A stretch of 64,000 nucleotides of DNA. Origin: Tuctoria greenei (taxonomy: Eukaryota > Streptophyta > Magnoliopsida > Poales > Poaceae). Location: contig JAYESD010000004.1 in NCBI GenBank assembly GCA_036927565.1, forward strand, positions 164,707,697 to 164,771,696. Direction: 5' to 3'. A model generated the notes under the pieces. That model ran no database searches. It saw nothing but the letters and a program-made list of their open reading frames with translations, and was not told the origin of the DNA. Position numbers and translations under genes: made by a program. This document shows, piece by piece, positions 44,825-57,345 of this stretch; the stretch's first letter is position 1; the number at the start of each line of letters is the position of its first letter.

Positions 44825-47509
44825 CTTGGGGGAGGCTCCAAGAGTTTTTATTTGTTTGCCTCCACCATAGGGTGGATAGTTGGCTCCTCATTCAACATTC
44901 ATGTCATGGGTTGGTCCACCAATCCATGACCACATTCATGCTAGAGCTGAAGGATTCCTATTCTCATTCATCATGGATGAGAATATGGTCTCCACTCAAG
45001 GGGTGGATTGAAGAATGCTCTAGTTCCCTTAGCTTGGCATGCACACCACTTATCAAGGTGGACATGCTAGTTATGGAACTACACCTCCCATTGAGTAACA
45101 TGAATATCAAGCCAATAGTGATATTTTGGATGATCCAAGCCATGGACATTCACATGATTTGTGAAAAATCCATGTCAACATGGGCCATTTGGAGTATCAT
45201 TTCCCCTAAGACCCATGGGGATTCTTCCTTCCAAACAAAACTCCAATGGCTATGACCAACAAGGAGGTCAAGGGTGGAATCAACATCAACCTTGCAATAA
45301 AGGAGGCTATGAGGATTTCAAGGGATTTAAGTTCAACTAGTGTAACTTGAAGTACCTTGTCCATGGCCAAGCAAGAAATCAAGACAACATTTACACGAAT
45401 CTTTTGGCCAAGGACAAGAAACTTAAAGTGCATTCAAGGTCCAATATATCTCACAATCACTTGTTCAGATTCCTACCCTGCGACCAAGCCCATGCAACCT
45501 AAGGCAAGTGACATTGTTGATGAAGCATTTCTTGTTTGATTGTGGAGTCCACATGTCATCATGCCCAAGGAAGCTTTTGATCCATGATAAAAGTATGGGT
45601 TAGCCTTAAGGGATATCAAGATGGTCGAAGTGGCACCCCTAAATAAGGACAAGCCTCACCATACTCATGAGAGAATATCTTCAATTGGGAAAAGCCGTCA
45701 ATACATCAACAAGTCTTCATTAAGATGACGGAGAGGCTAGAACCATTATGTGGCCCACATGTCCAGCTGACATGCCAGAGGAGATTTCACATGTCAATCA
45801 AGAGAAGTTGTCCACATCTTCAACTCCGGGATCGGACATCAAATAATCGCACTAAATAGGACGGAGGTAAGTCTACCTCATCGGACTTCAAAAATTTGGT
45901 GAGTCCTTTCCAATAGATTAATTGGTAGTTATCTCATATTTGCTTTCACAATTGCATATTTTAATTTCCCATAAAATCTTGCATTTGCATTTAGCATGTT
46001 TGAATTTCCACACTTGCATGTTGGGGGGTAAAACTTCCAACCAACATAAACTAAAATTTTGAATTAGGAAATAAATTTATTTGGATATGAACCTTAGGCA
46101 TAACCTTGAATTCATCTTCCTAATTCAAATAAAAAGTATTTCTCTTGAATATTCATTGCATTTGCAAGTTGTTTCAAGTTTGGTAAAACAATTTGACAAA
46201 GGGTGCAACATGCTTTTGAGCTAACGTAACCCGTTTTCGAGTTGTTTTGTTTGTTCTTGATTTTAGTGCAGCCAAGACAAAATTTGTAAAGAGTTTGGAA
46301 GGCCCCATCAAGCGCATATTCCTCCAATGATCTCATTTTGATTTCATTGTGGAGGAATGCTCAAGATGGTGGTCTAATGGAGGAACAAGATGAAGCGCAT
46401 TCAACTCCAACCTCAACTTGGCAGGAGAAATTGAACATGAAGGCTACACCAAAATTCATGGTCATGAGTTTCTCACACAACGACCTTCAACCAAGATTGC
46501 TCTTCAATTGAGGTACAAGTTTAAAATTTTCCATCGGTGGAATTACATTGGGATTGAATGATTTTTGCTTACATTGATAAGGAACGTTTACACCTTCTCA
46601 ACATTCAATTCTTATGCATCCTCACAAGAGTAAATGTTGGCATTACTCTTTTTGATTCTTCAAAAAGTAATGTCACCTTACATGGAAATAAATTTAAACA
46701 AGTACCTAGAATTTCATAAGCATTGCCAAAATTAACTTAGACATTTTCTGCCTAGGTAATGCTTATGGAATGACTTAATTGTTGAATTGTTATGTAGCAA
46801 CCTAGGAACAGTGATGTCCATAATTTTTATTTCAAACTCATTCATGCATGGATCACTAAAATTCAAATTTCCAGGCAAGAGATAAAAAAATGTCAAAAGG
46901 ATAAAATTGAGAATCTTGTTGGCCATGATACAATTGACAAATATTTGCTCTTGTAAAAAGCTATGATGGTTAGAAATTTTATAAGATGAAGGGATTCATA
47001 TAGTGTATTTATGTCACTTGTATTGCTATGAGTAGGAGCTTTAGAACATGTACAAATTGATTTTTCAATAAGGCCCCACTCCTTGCAACGATTCATACAT
47101 TGTTCATGGATACACTAGAAATTGGACCCACTGTTCTTTGATTTCGTTCTTCCCCATATGTACAGATGAAGATTTGGTTACCTAACCCTAAAATTAATTT
47201 GTACAAGTATCGGGAGCTAACCATTCCTCTCTATCATAGAGAGGAAGTTTGTAGGAGGAAAATAACTATGCAGGCATTCAAAGATCCGATTGTTGGAAAC
47301 TCTAAGAAGATTCCACTTCAATATCTCTTGGCCAAGGAGTAAACTAGGATGGTTGCTACCTATCGGAAAATAAGCCCGAAGGTCAACCATAACTATACGA
47401 GGCTGGAGATTTGACATGGAAACACTCCATGAGCAACTAATGGGCTACTACAAATATGTGAGACCATGATGCTCTCAACTATTTATAAGCACTCATTCAA
47501 GCTCAAGAA
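44825..47509 (+). other. B2 internal region, degenerate, nothing coding recognised
   Basis: It continues B2 after Cassandra, beginning CTTGGGGGAGGCTCCAAG. Frames on the plus strand give text such as MAMTNKEVKGGIN and KASDIVDEAFLV between many stops, possibly an old gag, but no conserved motif. A frame near 47164-47340 (MKIWLPNPKINLYKYREL) is also unassigned. ORFs up to 158 codons (44779-45255) show no domain. Confidence 0.55.
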
Positions 47510-47573
47510 AATTACCACCATCATTGGGTGTAGGTTATTCCTTTGTGGCTAAGAGGTAGGATGCACCTTAACC

Positions 47574-49274
47574 TGTAGGATCGAAGAGAACATGAAAAGC
47601 TACCGAGGGGGTGAATGGTAGATTTAAAAATCTTACGCAGCGGAAACAAATAAACCCCAACCCCTTCGGCAGAAAAACGATCTATTAAAGAAATCATGTG
47701 TGAAACTAATTTAAACGTGTTTAAACGTGAAAAAAGTGATATATATCAGAGAGAATCAAGTCACGAAAACAACACAACAAGAATCACTCAAATCCGTCAA
47801 GAAAAACTCAAGTTATGATCGAAAGATCAAACAAAGGTCAATCTGCCCTATCCGAGAAGAAAAAACAGTTCTGGAACGTTGTAAAGAAACTCGTGTAGAT
47901 CATAGACCACAAATCTAATATCCGTGAAATTTTGACAGATGATATATAATAAAGTTTTGAATACAACCCAAAAAGAATCAGGTCAATTGGATCTGTAAAA
48001 CTCGAGTTATGATAAAACCACCGATGAAAGGTAGTGCTGTCCAGAAACTCGACGAGTAAAAATTATCTCGAACAAGTCGGACGAACAAGGCACAAAAGTT
48101 CCTTCAAACTACGAATTTTATTCAGTAGAACACAAGAGGAACAACCCCAAAGTCGTGCGCCACGAGCTCTGGGCTCCCTTGCTTATATAACCAGCTCGAA
48201 AGCCAACTCGACTCAAATCAGGAACCTAATCCTACTCTATCCACGAATCGTAACTTTCCATAACTGCTTAGGATTCTTCTATACGCAGATAGAAGCAATC
48301 TTAAGACTTCCAAACACCTTAGGAACGTATCCCACATTCCTAAACAACTCAAATTCGTGACCCACACGAAATCCTATCATAACCAACTCAAATCTTTCAA
48401 TATTTGAGTCAAACCCGACTCAGCCACAGCCTGAGTATATAACCTAGTCGGTTGAACCTTTCCGACCAACTCTATAGGTCCACATCTCTTCATCACGTCT
48501 CGGAACCATGTAGACACGTCCATGCATTCCTTGCACACCTGCAAACATCTTCCAATGACGTCCATGATACCTTCACATCCATTGTTCTTGATTCAATCAT
48601 GCTGCGCAACCTCTTGATCAGCTCAACCACAATTCCTCCTGAATTTGGTTGTTGGAACCTCATCTCCTCCCTGAGACTAGTCCAATGGATCCCATCACCA
48701 GCCATGTATTGAACTCAAGCAACACCTGCACATGAATAAACAACCAATCCATACGAGCCCAAGTCCTTGACTTGACTCAAGTTAGTTCTGAACACAACAC
48801 CTTATGTATGCACCTCACATAAGCATGTTGCAAAACCACAATAACACGATATTATCCATATCAACCAAAATGCACCAAAAACTTAGCAAATGAATACTAA
48901 GCAATCTTTCCAACAATGTAAAGTAAGAACAAAACAATGCAAATGAAAAGCAGAAGCACTGCGGTCAAGTTCCGGACCTTGCCAGAGCAACCCGGACCTT
49001 GAGCCGGAGCTAACAAAAGCTAGTAGAACCTAGCGCCGGAACTTACCAAAACTAGTATAACCAAGAGCCAGAGCTAGAAAAATCAACTCGGAGCTTAGCA
49101 AAAACACGCCGGAGCTATCAAAGACATGTCGGAGCTAAAGACAAAAACTCACCAGAGCTAACCAAAACTAGTCGGACCTTAATAAAAAGGTGTTTTTGTG
49201 GTATTTAAATCTTTTATCGTCAAAGCAAGTGTATTCACTACAAGCCAATGTATTCAGCACACATAGGTCTTACA
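47574..49274 (-). repeat. 3' LTR of copia A2
   Basis: On the minus strand it starts TGTAAGACCTATGTGTG at 49274 and ends CGATCCTACA at 47574. The TATA box is at 48178-48191. Confidence 0.93.
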
Positions 49275-50286
49275 ATATCCCCCTTGATGAATGCATTGGC
49301 AACACCATTTAAAATCCGAACATTGGCTTATTCACATAAAAGATTTAAAGGAAATTTCTCCCCCTTTGTAAATCAAAAGTAAAATGAGAAGAAAATCCAA
49401 AAAAAATTATCCCATATTATCTCCCCCCCTTTATTATCTCTCCTTATGCACATATTCTCTTTCTCTTCATGCTTATCTCTCCCCCTTTGACAATGTATTC
49501 AGCAAGTCATTAGCATATAAACAAATTATCTCTCCCCGTTTAATTGTTATGAGCATATTATAACATATACATATACACAAAGCTCATCCAAGTCATAATA
49601 TCAAGTACCTTACATTATCACATCAATGAAATACATAAAGTAGTGTAAGCCATGCTAGAGATCAAATGTAATTTTCAATTTATGTAAGTCATGATCTCAC
49701 AAACTTAACTATTTCAAAACCTGAAATCATGACACTAGTTGCTGCATTTTATTATTTTTCAAAGCATAAATCTAGATCATATGATATTTGCAAGAGATTA
49801 TATGCGCATCTGCCTTATTCTAACCAACCAAGCCAAGCCTATGTCATTTGACAATCAGAAGCTTAAGGACATGGTTTTAGTCATACACAACTTCGTCCAG
49901 GTTCATATATAAGTGCAATGATAAGACATCTCAAAAGAAGAAGTGTGATGCATGCATATTCTCTTGATCTTTTCTCAATTTATATCTGTTCATAAAAACT
50001 CAACATGTGAGTTGATTACTTGATTAATTCTTAATGATTAAAAGCACTTGTGAACATGTAACAGGTTCAAAACAGCAAGAAAGTTCGACCATGACCAGTT
50101 TTAGTGTAAGTAATTATTCCAATTACTAGACATGGAAAAAAAATACAAAATGTATAACACGAGTAATGTAGTAAGAACTTTTAGAATGTAAAAGGAATCA
50201 CAAAGTCATATATATATGAAATACTATGCTCATATTATTTTAATTTCAGATTCACACATAGACTTCCCAAGTTTCAAAACTCCCCC
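49275..50286 (-). other. Copia A2 3' non-coding region with polypurine tracts
   Basis: On the minus strand, purine tracts lie at 50281-50289 (next to the pol stop), about 49529-49537, 49480-49492, 49421-49436, 49362-49374 and 49277-49286 (abutting the LTR). The set matches that of A1. Confidence 0.72.
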
Positions 50287-51770
50287 TCAAATTAAGCTGT
50301 GAGGATGCATAACCCCTATTTCACTACGAATGTAACAAAAACGAGTGAAATCCAAAGGTTTTGTAAAAATGTCATCCAATTGTTGTTCGGTATCTACATG
50401 GTGAAGCACAATGTTTCTTTTTTCAACATTATCTCGGAGAAAGTGATACCTAATGTCAATGAGTTTAGTTCTAGAATATTACACGGGGTTTTTAGCAATG
50501 CAAATGGCACTAGTGTTATTATAAAACAGTGGAACACTATCTAGATCAACCCCATAGTCCTTAAGTGTTTGAACAATTCAAAGAATTTGTGAGCAAGCAC
50601 TAGCAGCAGCTACATATACAGATTCGGCTGTGGATTGTGCAACTGAATTTTGTTTTCTAGAGGACCAAGCAACAAGAGAATTACCAATAAAATGACAAGC
50701 ACCAGAAGTACTTTTCCTATCAATCCTACAACCCCCAAAATCAGCATCTGAAAAAGTTTTCAAAGTAATGGTTGAGGAAGAAGGAAGAAAAATTCCAAAT
50801 TCTTGAGTTCCATGTAAGTACCTGAGAATCCTTTTGACAGCTTGACAATGTGAAGCACGTGGGGAGGCTTGAAACCGTGCACAAAGACATACGCTGAATT
50901 GTATGTCTGGTTTTGATGCCGTGAGGTACAAAAGTGATCCGATCATGCTTCTATATTCTTTTTGATCCACGGGTTCACCATCTTCATCAAGTCCAAGTGT
51001 TGTTGCTATTCCCATTGGTGTCCGAAGAGGCTTGCTTCTGTCCATGTTGAAGCGCCTTAGGAGATCTTTTGTATACTTCGTTTGATGCACAAAGGTACCC
51101 TCCTTTGTTTGCTTGATTTGCAGCCCTAAAAAGTAAGTGAGTTCACCCATCATACTCATTTCAAATTTGGAACTCATCATTGCTAAAAACTTGGACACAA
51201 GATCATGAGAAACACAACCAAAGATAATATCATCCACATACACTTGAACGAATAATGACTCATTGCCATACTTAAGCACAAAAAGAGTTTTATCAACCTT
51301 GCCCATGGTAAACCCTTTTTCAAGTAAGAATGTTTTTAACCTATCATACCATGCTCTAGGGGCTTGTTTGAGACCGGACAAGGCTTTGGACAGTTGTAAA
51401 CATGATTAGGAAAATCTAGATTTTCAAAACCCAGTGGTTGTTTGACATAAACCTCCTCATCTATGTAGCCATTAAGAAAAGCACTTTTAACATCCATTTG
51501 ATATAGCTTAAAACGAATAGATGCAACAAAAGCTAACAAAATTCTTATGGCTTCTAATCTAGCAACAGGAGCAAAAGTTTCGTCAAAATCTAGACCTTCA
51601 ACTTGAGTGAAACCTTGAGCAACCAACCTAGCCTTATTCCTAACCACAACCCCATCCTCACTTTGTTTGTTTTTAAATACCCATTTAGTTCCAATTAAGG
51701 TTCGACCTTGAGGTGGGGGTACAAGTTTCCAAACATTATTTCTCTCAAAATTTTCTAACTCTTCTTGCAT
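50287..51770 (-). pseudogene. pol: Copia A2 reverse transcriptase-RNase H, nearly open
   Basis: RT begins at 51770 (MQEELENFERNNVWKLVPPP) and is open to 51336, through FAPVARLEAIRILLAFVASI and MDVKSAFLNGYIDEEVYVKQ. A frameshift near 51390 moves it to 51381-50578, 267 codons with catalytic YVDDIIFG, MSMMGELTYFLGLQIK, CRIDRKSTSGACHFIGNSLV and TAESVYVAAASACSQIL. Here a Glu of the ESEY motif is Val. A stop at 50578 and later changes break the last ~95 codons (AKNPV, then a stop, SRTKLIDIRYHFLRDN). It ends at 50287. Confidence 0.87.
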
Positions 51771-51785
51771 AGCAATAATCCAAGA

Positions 51786-52907
51786 TTAATTAGTGAGTGC
51801 GTGTGATATATCTTTGGGTTCAAAAGAAGCAACAAAAGCAGAATGAGCATAAGAGTTTGGATCATAAAACCTAGACTGTGTGACTCGTTCGTGCAAGCAT
51901 CCAATCATCTGTTGTGGGGGATGATATTTGTAAAACCGTAGGGGAACAGATGTCTCACAAGCTTCTTCTTCTTCATGTTCATCACAAATCGATGAGCTTG
52001 TGACTTGAGGATGATTTGAATCAGCATTGATGGTTGTCAGTGCTGGTTGAGAATTAACATCTGGAACTGAACCAAACTCTTTAGCTGCTGAATTTTCGGG
52101 CAGCAGCTCCAATTCTTCCTCATCTTCAACGAAAATGCTCCCCCCTGTGGATATGGATCTGGACCTGCAATGTTTGAGCTAGTACCTGGGCTAGCTTCAT
52201 CAAAAGACACTTCACAAGTCTCCACAATTTTGTTAGTGTCAAGTAAAAGCACACAGTAGCCTCTAGTATGAGATGGATAACCAAGAAACATGCTATCAAT
52301 GGATCTAGGTTCAAATTTATCAAGATTACCATATTTCTTAACAAAGCATTTGCAACCAAGGACCCGAAAGTGTGTAACTCTAGCCCTATGTCCAAACCAG
52401 AGCTCATATGCTGTTTTACCTAGCTTAGCACGCAAGAAAACAAGATTTGAGACATAACAAGCGGTTGCTAACGCATCAGCCCAAAATTTCCTAGGAGTTT
52501 GATATTCATCAAGCATAGTCCTAGCCATTTCAACTAAGGTTCTATTCTTTCATTCTACAACACCGTTTTGTTGAGGTACATATGGGGAAGAAAATTGATG
52601 ATCTATTCTATTTTCAGCACAAATGTGATCAAAAGATTGATTTTTAAATTCAGTTCCATTATCACTTCTAATTGCTTTTAAAGATCATGGGTAATCAATT
52701 GATAATCTAAGAAATAAAGTTCTAAAGTGACTAAAAAACTTCATTCTTAGACGTCATAAAGTAAACCCAAGAGTATCTAGAATAATCATCAACAATCACA
52801 AGTACATACCATTTACCTCCGAAGGATTGAACACGTGAAGGTCCGGTCATGTGGCGTGAGCAACATGAATCCACAATCCAAATGTTCTCCTTCCTCAAAC
52901 GTGTAAC
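51786..52907 (-). pseudogene. pol: Copia A2 protease-integrase with internal deletion
   Basis: After the TAG at 52908-52910 the same frame reads IWIVDSCCSRHMTG, so the D-S-G triplet has become D-S-C. It then passes directly to PSRVQSFGGKWYVLVIVDDY. About 590 bp present in A1 and A3, including the GAG-pre-integrase zinc-binding domain and the first catalytic Asp (LDTVG), are gone, and the join keeps the frame. A frameshift follows near 52735. The core has SDNGTEF-like and VEKNRTL-like segments in damaged form. The integrase C-terminal part (52528-52037: ARTMLDEYQTPRKFWADALA) is open. Confidence 0.83.
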
Positions 52908-55168
52908 CTACATAGAAGCACAATACGTCGATGACTTAATATTGGGGTTAGTCAAAAGGCATTTAGGAATCCAGTACTGAGTCACGCGATGTGCAGCAGG
53001 AAAAACACGCGAAAGCTGAGACAAAACAGCAGGTTTATGAGTCAAAGTTTGAGATTTTTTATTCTTAACTACTGACCTATAAGGTGTTACTTGTGTAGCA
53101 CAAAAATCAGTAGCTCCGGAGGCAAAAACAGAAGGTCCGGAGGTAAACTTTGAATGTTTTTGACTCAAAATAGCAGGTTGTACATTCGGTTCAATATGTG
53201 TAGCAAATTTTGCATTAAAGTTATGAGATCTAACAACCATTCTTTCCCTTTTCTGTTGTTTAGCTAGTCTATAACAAAAATCTATGACATGACCATCTCT
53301 ACCACAGTAGGTACAATGAAATTTAACTTTGTGTTCATGTCCAGATGAGCAAACAACATTTTTATTTGAAACCGAATGAGACAATACTACTGCAGATTTG
53401 AAAACCACTTCTTTTTGTTTAGGAACTGTTTGAATCAAACCACTTCCTAATGACTTCACAATTTTAGGTGGATGTTCCTTAGCATGAGCATGAGAATCAA
53501 AACCTAAACCAGTTTTATCATTGCAAGACTTAGATGAATTTAGCAGCAAGTTTGGGTTCTTATTCCCATTACAAAACCGATCAAATGTCTTTATGCATGT
53601 TATCAAGTTTATTGGACAGATCAAGGCAATTTTCACATGAATTTTTTCCTTTTAATTTGCAATTGGAACAATATTTAACTTCATGACAACGTAAAACATT
53701 GTTCAATATAGAGATTTCATTCATAGCATCTTGCAGTTTCTTATCAAGATCATCACAACTAGAACAATGCAAATCAATTGTAGAACAAGAAGCATCTTTT
53801 AAGTTTCCAATATTAAGTGGAGCAAGCTTTTTGTTCTTTTCAATTTCAAGTTCAAGTTTATCAAGTGTGGAGGTATGTGCACTTCTTAGGGAGGACAATT
53901 GTTCATATATTAAGTCACATGAGGAACAAGAATCATCACTAGGAATCAAGGATTTCAAACGATTAATTTCATATTCTAGTAACTCAATTTTAACAGCATT
54001 GTCCCTAAGCTTTTTGTCCTTTTTCTTAACAATAACAGTGGCACGAGAAATAGCATCACACATTTTTTCGCAAGTAGGACATACCTCTTCATTGTCGCCA
54101 TTGTGTTCTGCCTCCTCCATACTTGATCTTGACTTGCCCGCCATGAAGCACAAGTTTGCCAAATCATCTTCATCTTCATCACTTCCAATGTCCACGTCGC
54201 TCGAGCCAAGTTCCTGGAGTGCTGAGATAAAACTGTTCACCAGTTGGCGACCTGTAAAGCCCTTCTTTTTCTTCTTATCGTTTGTTGAGGAGTGCTTTAT
54301 CCTTGATTGTTTTTCTTCCCGGGAGGTACGACCTAAAAGGTTAGGACAATCTGTACGAAAGTGTCCTGTCTTACCACATTCAAAGCATCGTTGAGGTCCG
54401 GAGCTTCCACTCCTTCTAGTTCTCACATTTTGCAATGCTTTTGAGTACCTCGTAGAGAGAAGTGCTAGCTCCTCCCTTGGAAACTCCTCAATCTGTTCAA
54501 GAGTTCGAGAGGACAACAAAGCAAGTGTACCACAAGATGAAGATTGGCCGGATCTAGGCATATCACATTGAGAAACAAAAGCAATAGACTTGTTGGGGTT
54601 CTTACGTGATATTATGTCAATTTCATGAGTTTTTAGCTTGGAATATAGCACATATAAAGTAAGTGTAATCATGACAGTAGATTCACGAATAGATGTGACT
54701 TTCATCTCTCAAATTGACATATCTAATGCACTTAGCAATTGCCTAGCATTTTCAGCATCTGAAAAATTTACATTCAAGTTACGCAAGTTATTGAGAATTT
54801 TATTGAAGCGAGCAAAGAGGTCATCAATGGACTCACTAGGTTGCATCTCGAAGCGCATGTATTCTTTCTTGAACATGTACTGTCTTACCTCCTTTATCGT
54901 GTTGGATCCTTCGTGGTAGTCACAAAGTGCTTTCCACACATCATATGCAGATCGGAGGTGCGCAACACGATCGAAGTCGCTTTGAGTTAATCCTTGTATG
55001 ATCAAGTTCCGAGCCTTGTTGTTGTTGTCGACATCTCTCAGATTTGTAGCTGTAACTTGATCGTTTGATGGCACTTCGTAAGGCTTGTATACCTTCTCCC
55101 ATACGTGCCTTCCAAACCTGAAAATAAATACCAGCAAACACACAAGGTTTGGCGGAGTACTTCTCCAT
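52908..55168 (-). pseudogene. gag: Copia A2 gag, lightly broken
   Basis: It starts at 55168 (MEKYSAKPCVFAGIYFQVWK). A deletion of about 37 bp near 55105 shifts the frame to 55143-54709. One stop at 54709 is followed by 374 open codons (54705-53581) and, after a frameshift, 242 codons (53636-52908). First zinc knuckle: CFECGKTGHFRTDC. Second: CTYCGRDGHVIDFC, complete here. Between them are CPTCEKMC, CSSCDL, CSSCDDL and CSNCKLKGKNSCENC in a heptad-like region. It ends at the TAG shared by A1 and A3. Confidence 0.87.
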
Positions 55169-55230
55169 GATGATTAGTCAAAAACACATGCAAATCACAA
55201 AGATTAGAGCACCGTGGCTCTGATACAAAT

Positions 55231-56931
55231 TTTAGGATCGAAAGGCACGTGAAAAGCTACCATAGGGGGGTGAATGGTAGATTTAAAAATCTTACGTAGC
55301 AAAAACAATTAAACCCCAACCCCTTCGGCAGAAAAACGATCTGTTAAAGAAATCGTGTGTGAAACTAATCTAAACGTGTTTCACCGTGACAAAAGTGATT
55401 GATATTAGAGAGAACCAAGTCACGAAAACAACACAACAAGAATCACTCAAATCCGTCGAGAAAAACTCAAGTTATGATCGAAAGATCAAACAAAGGTCAA
55501 TCTGCCCTACCCATGAAGAAAAAACAGTTTTGGAACGCTGCAAAGAAACTCGTGTAGATCATAGACCACAAGTCCAATATCCATGAAATTTTGACAGATG
55601 ATAGATAATCAAGTTGTGAAGACAACCCAAAAATAATCACTTCAATTGGATCTGTAAACTCGAGTTATGATAAAACCACCAACGAAAGGTAGTGCTGTCC
55701 AGAAACTCAACGAGTAAAACTTGTCTGGAACAAGTCGGACGAACAGGGCACAAAATTCCTTCAAACTACGAATTTTATTCAATAGAACACAAAAGGAACA
55801 GCCCCAAAGTCGTGCACCATGAGCTCTGGGCTCCCTTGCTTATATAACCTGCTCGAAAGCCAACTCAACTCAAATCAAGAACCTAATCCTACTCTGTTCA
55901 CGAATCGTAACTTTCCATAACTGCTTAGGATTCTTCTATAGGCAGATAGAAGCAATCTTAAGACTTCCAAACACCATAGGAACGTATCCCACATTCCTAA
56001 ACAACTCAAATTCGTGACCCACATGAAATCCTATCATAACCAACTCAAATCTTTCCATATTTGAGTCAAACCCGACTCAGCCGCAGCCTGAGTCCATAAC
56101 CTAGTCGGTTGGACCTTTCCGACTAACTCTTTACACCCACATCTCTTCATAACGTCTCAGAACCATGTAGACACGTCCATGCATTCCTTGCACACGTGCA
56201 AACATCTTCCAATGACGTCCACGATACCTTCACATGCATTGTTTTTGATTCAATCATGTTGTGCAACCTCCTGATCAGCTCAACCACAATTCCTCCTGAA
56301 TTTGGTTGTTGGAACCTCATCTCCTCCCTGAGACTAGTCCAATGGATCCCATCACCAGCCATGTCTTGAACTCAAGCAACACCTGCACATGAATAAACAA
56401 CCAATCCATACGAGCCCAAGTCCTCGACTTGACTCATGTTAGTTCTGAACACAACACCTTATGTGAGCACCTCACATAAGCATGTTGCAAAACCACAGTA
56501 ACACGATATTATCCATATCAATCAAAACGCACCAAAAACATAGAAACTGAATACTAAGCAATCTTTCCAACAATGTAAAGCAAGTACGAAACATTACAAA
56601 TGAAAAGCAGAAGCACTACGGTCAAGTTCCGGACCTTGCCGGAGCAACCCGGACCATGAGCCGGAGCTAACAAAAGATAGTAGAACCTAGCGCCGGAACT
56701 TACCACAACTAGTATAACCAAGAGCCGAAGCTAGAAAAATCAACCCGGAGCTTAGCAAAAGCACGCCGGAGCTATCAAAGACATGTCGGATCTAAAGACA
56801 AAAACTCACCTGAGCTAACCAAAACTAGTCGGACCTTAATAAAAAGGTGTTTTGGTGATATTCAAAACTTTTATCGTCAAAGCAAGTGTATTCACTACAA
56901 GTCAACGTATTCAGCACACATAGGTCTTACA
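55231..56931 (-). repeat. 5' LTR of copia A2
   Basis: It starts at 56931 on the minus strand (TGTAAGACC) and ends at 55231. It is the same length as the 3' LTR with scattered substitutions. The primer site TTGTATCAGAGCC follows at 55215-55228. Confidence 0.93.
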
Positions 56932-57345
56932 TAACCAAGGAATGACCAGATCACATCCAATGTATATTGGGTGCAAGTTGTTCCTATGTGGCTAGAAGAT
57001 ATTTTTATAACTTAGCCAAGGAACAAGTGATCACACTCAACCCATGTTGAGTGCACGTCATCCCTTTGTGGTTATAGGTATATTGTACCTTAGCCAAAGA
57101 ATAACAGGATCGTACTCAACACATGTTGGGTACATGTCACTCCTTTGTGGCTAAAGGGTATCACTACCCTGGCCAAGGAATGACGGATCACACCCAATGC
57201 ATGAGAGGTACAAGTTATTGCCATATGGCAAGAAGGTATGATACACCTTAGCAAAATAATGACGGAACACACTCAACCATATTGAGTGCACGTCATTCCT
57301 TTGTAGCTAAGGGTTGTCATTACCTTAGCCATGGAATAACCATGT

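Larger units (their letters stand above)
47574..56931 (-). mobile_element. Copia-A retrotransposon, copy A2, minus strand
   Basis: The element is 9,358 bp with a perfect TSD TAACC (47569-47573 and 56932-56936). LTRs are 47574-49274 (3') and 55231-56931 (5'), both 1701 bp. It is inserted between two units of the palindromic array of B2. Gag, RT and RNase H are better preserved than in A1. The GAG-pre-integrase region is deleted. About 600 bp shorter internally than A1. Confidence 0.94.
47510..57345 (+). repeat. Tandem array of ~79-bp palindromic units in B2, split by copia A2
   Basis: One partial unit lies at 47510-47573. After the A2 insertion, units start at 56932, 57012, 57090, 57169 and 57248, with a partial one at 57325, giving spacings of 80, 78, 79, 79 and 77. 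Each unit is an imperfect palindrome: TTAGCCAAGGAATGACG, then CACTCAAC, a short loop, GTTGAGTG, then CGTCATTCCTTTGTGGCTAA. Units differ from each other, but many changes leave the arms paired. It may form hairpins as DNA or RNA. Confidence 0.85.

Noticed and set aside
44779..45255. 158-codon frame as a possible gag of B2
   Set aside because: It begins inside the Cassandra LTR and crosses its border, and no gag motif is visible.
53699..54394. 231-codon frame on the plus strand
   Set aside because: It is the antisense of copia A2 gag, which has zinc knuckles and homologues at A1 and A3.
56932..57345. CRISPR-like array
   Set aside because: The whole unit repeats and there are no unique spacers. 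It lies within a plant retrotransposon.
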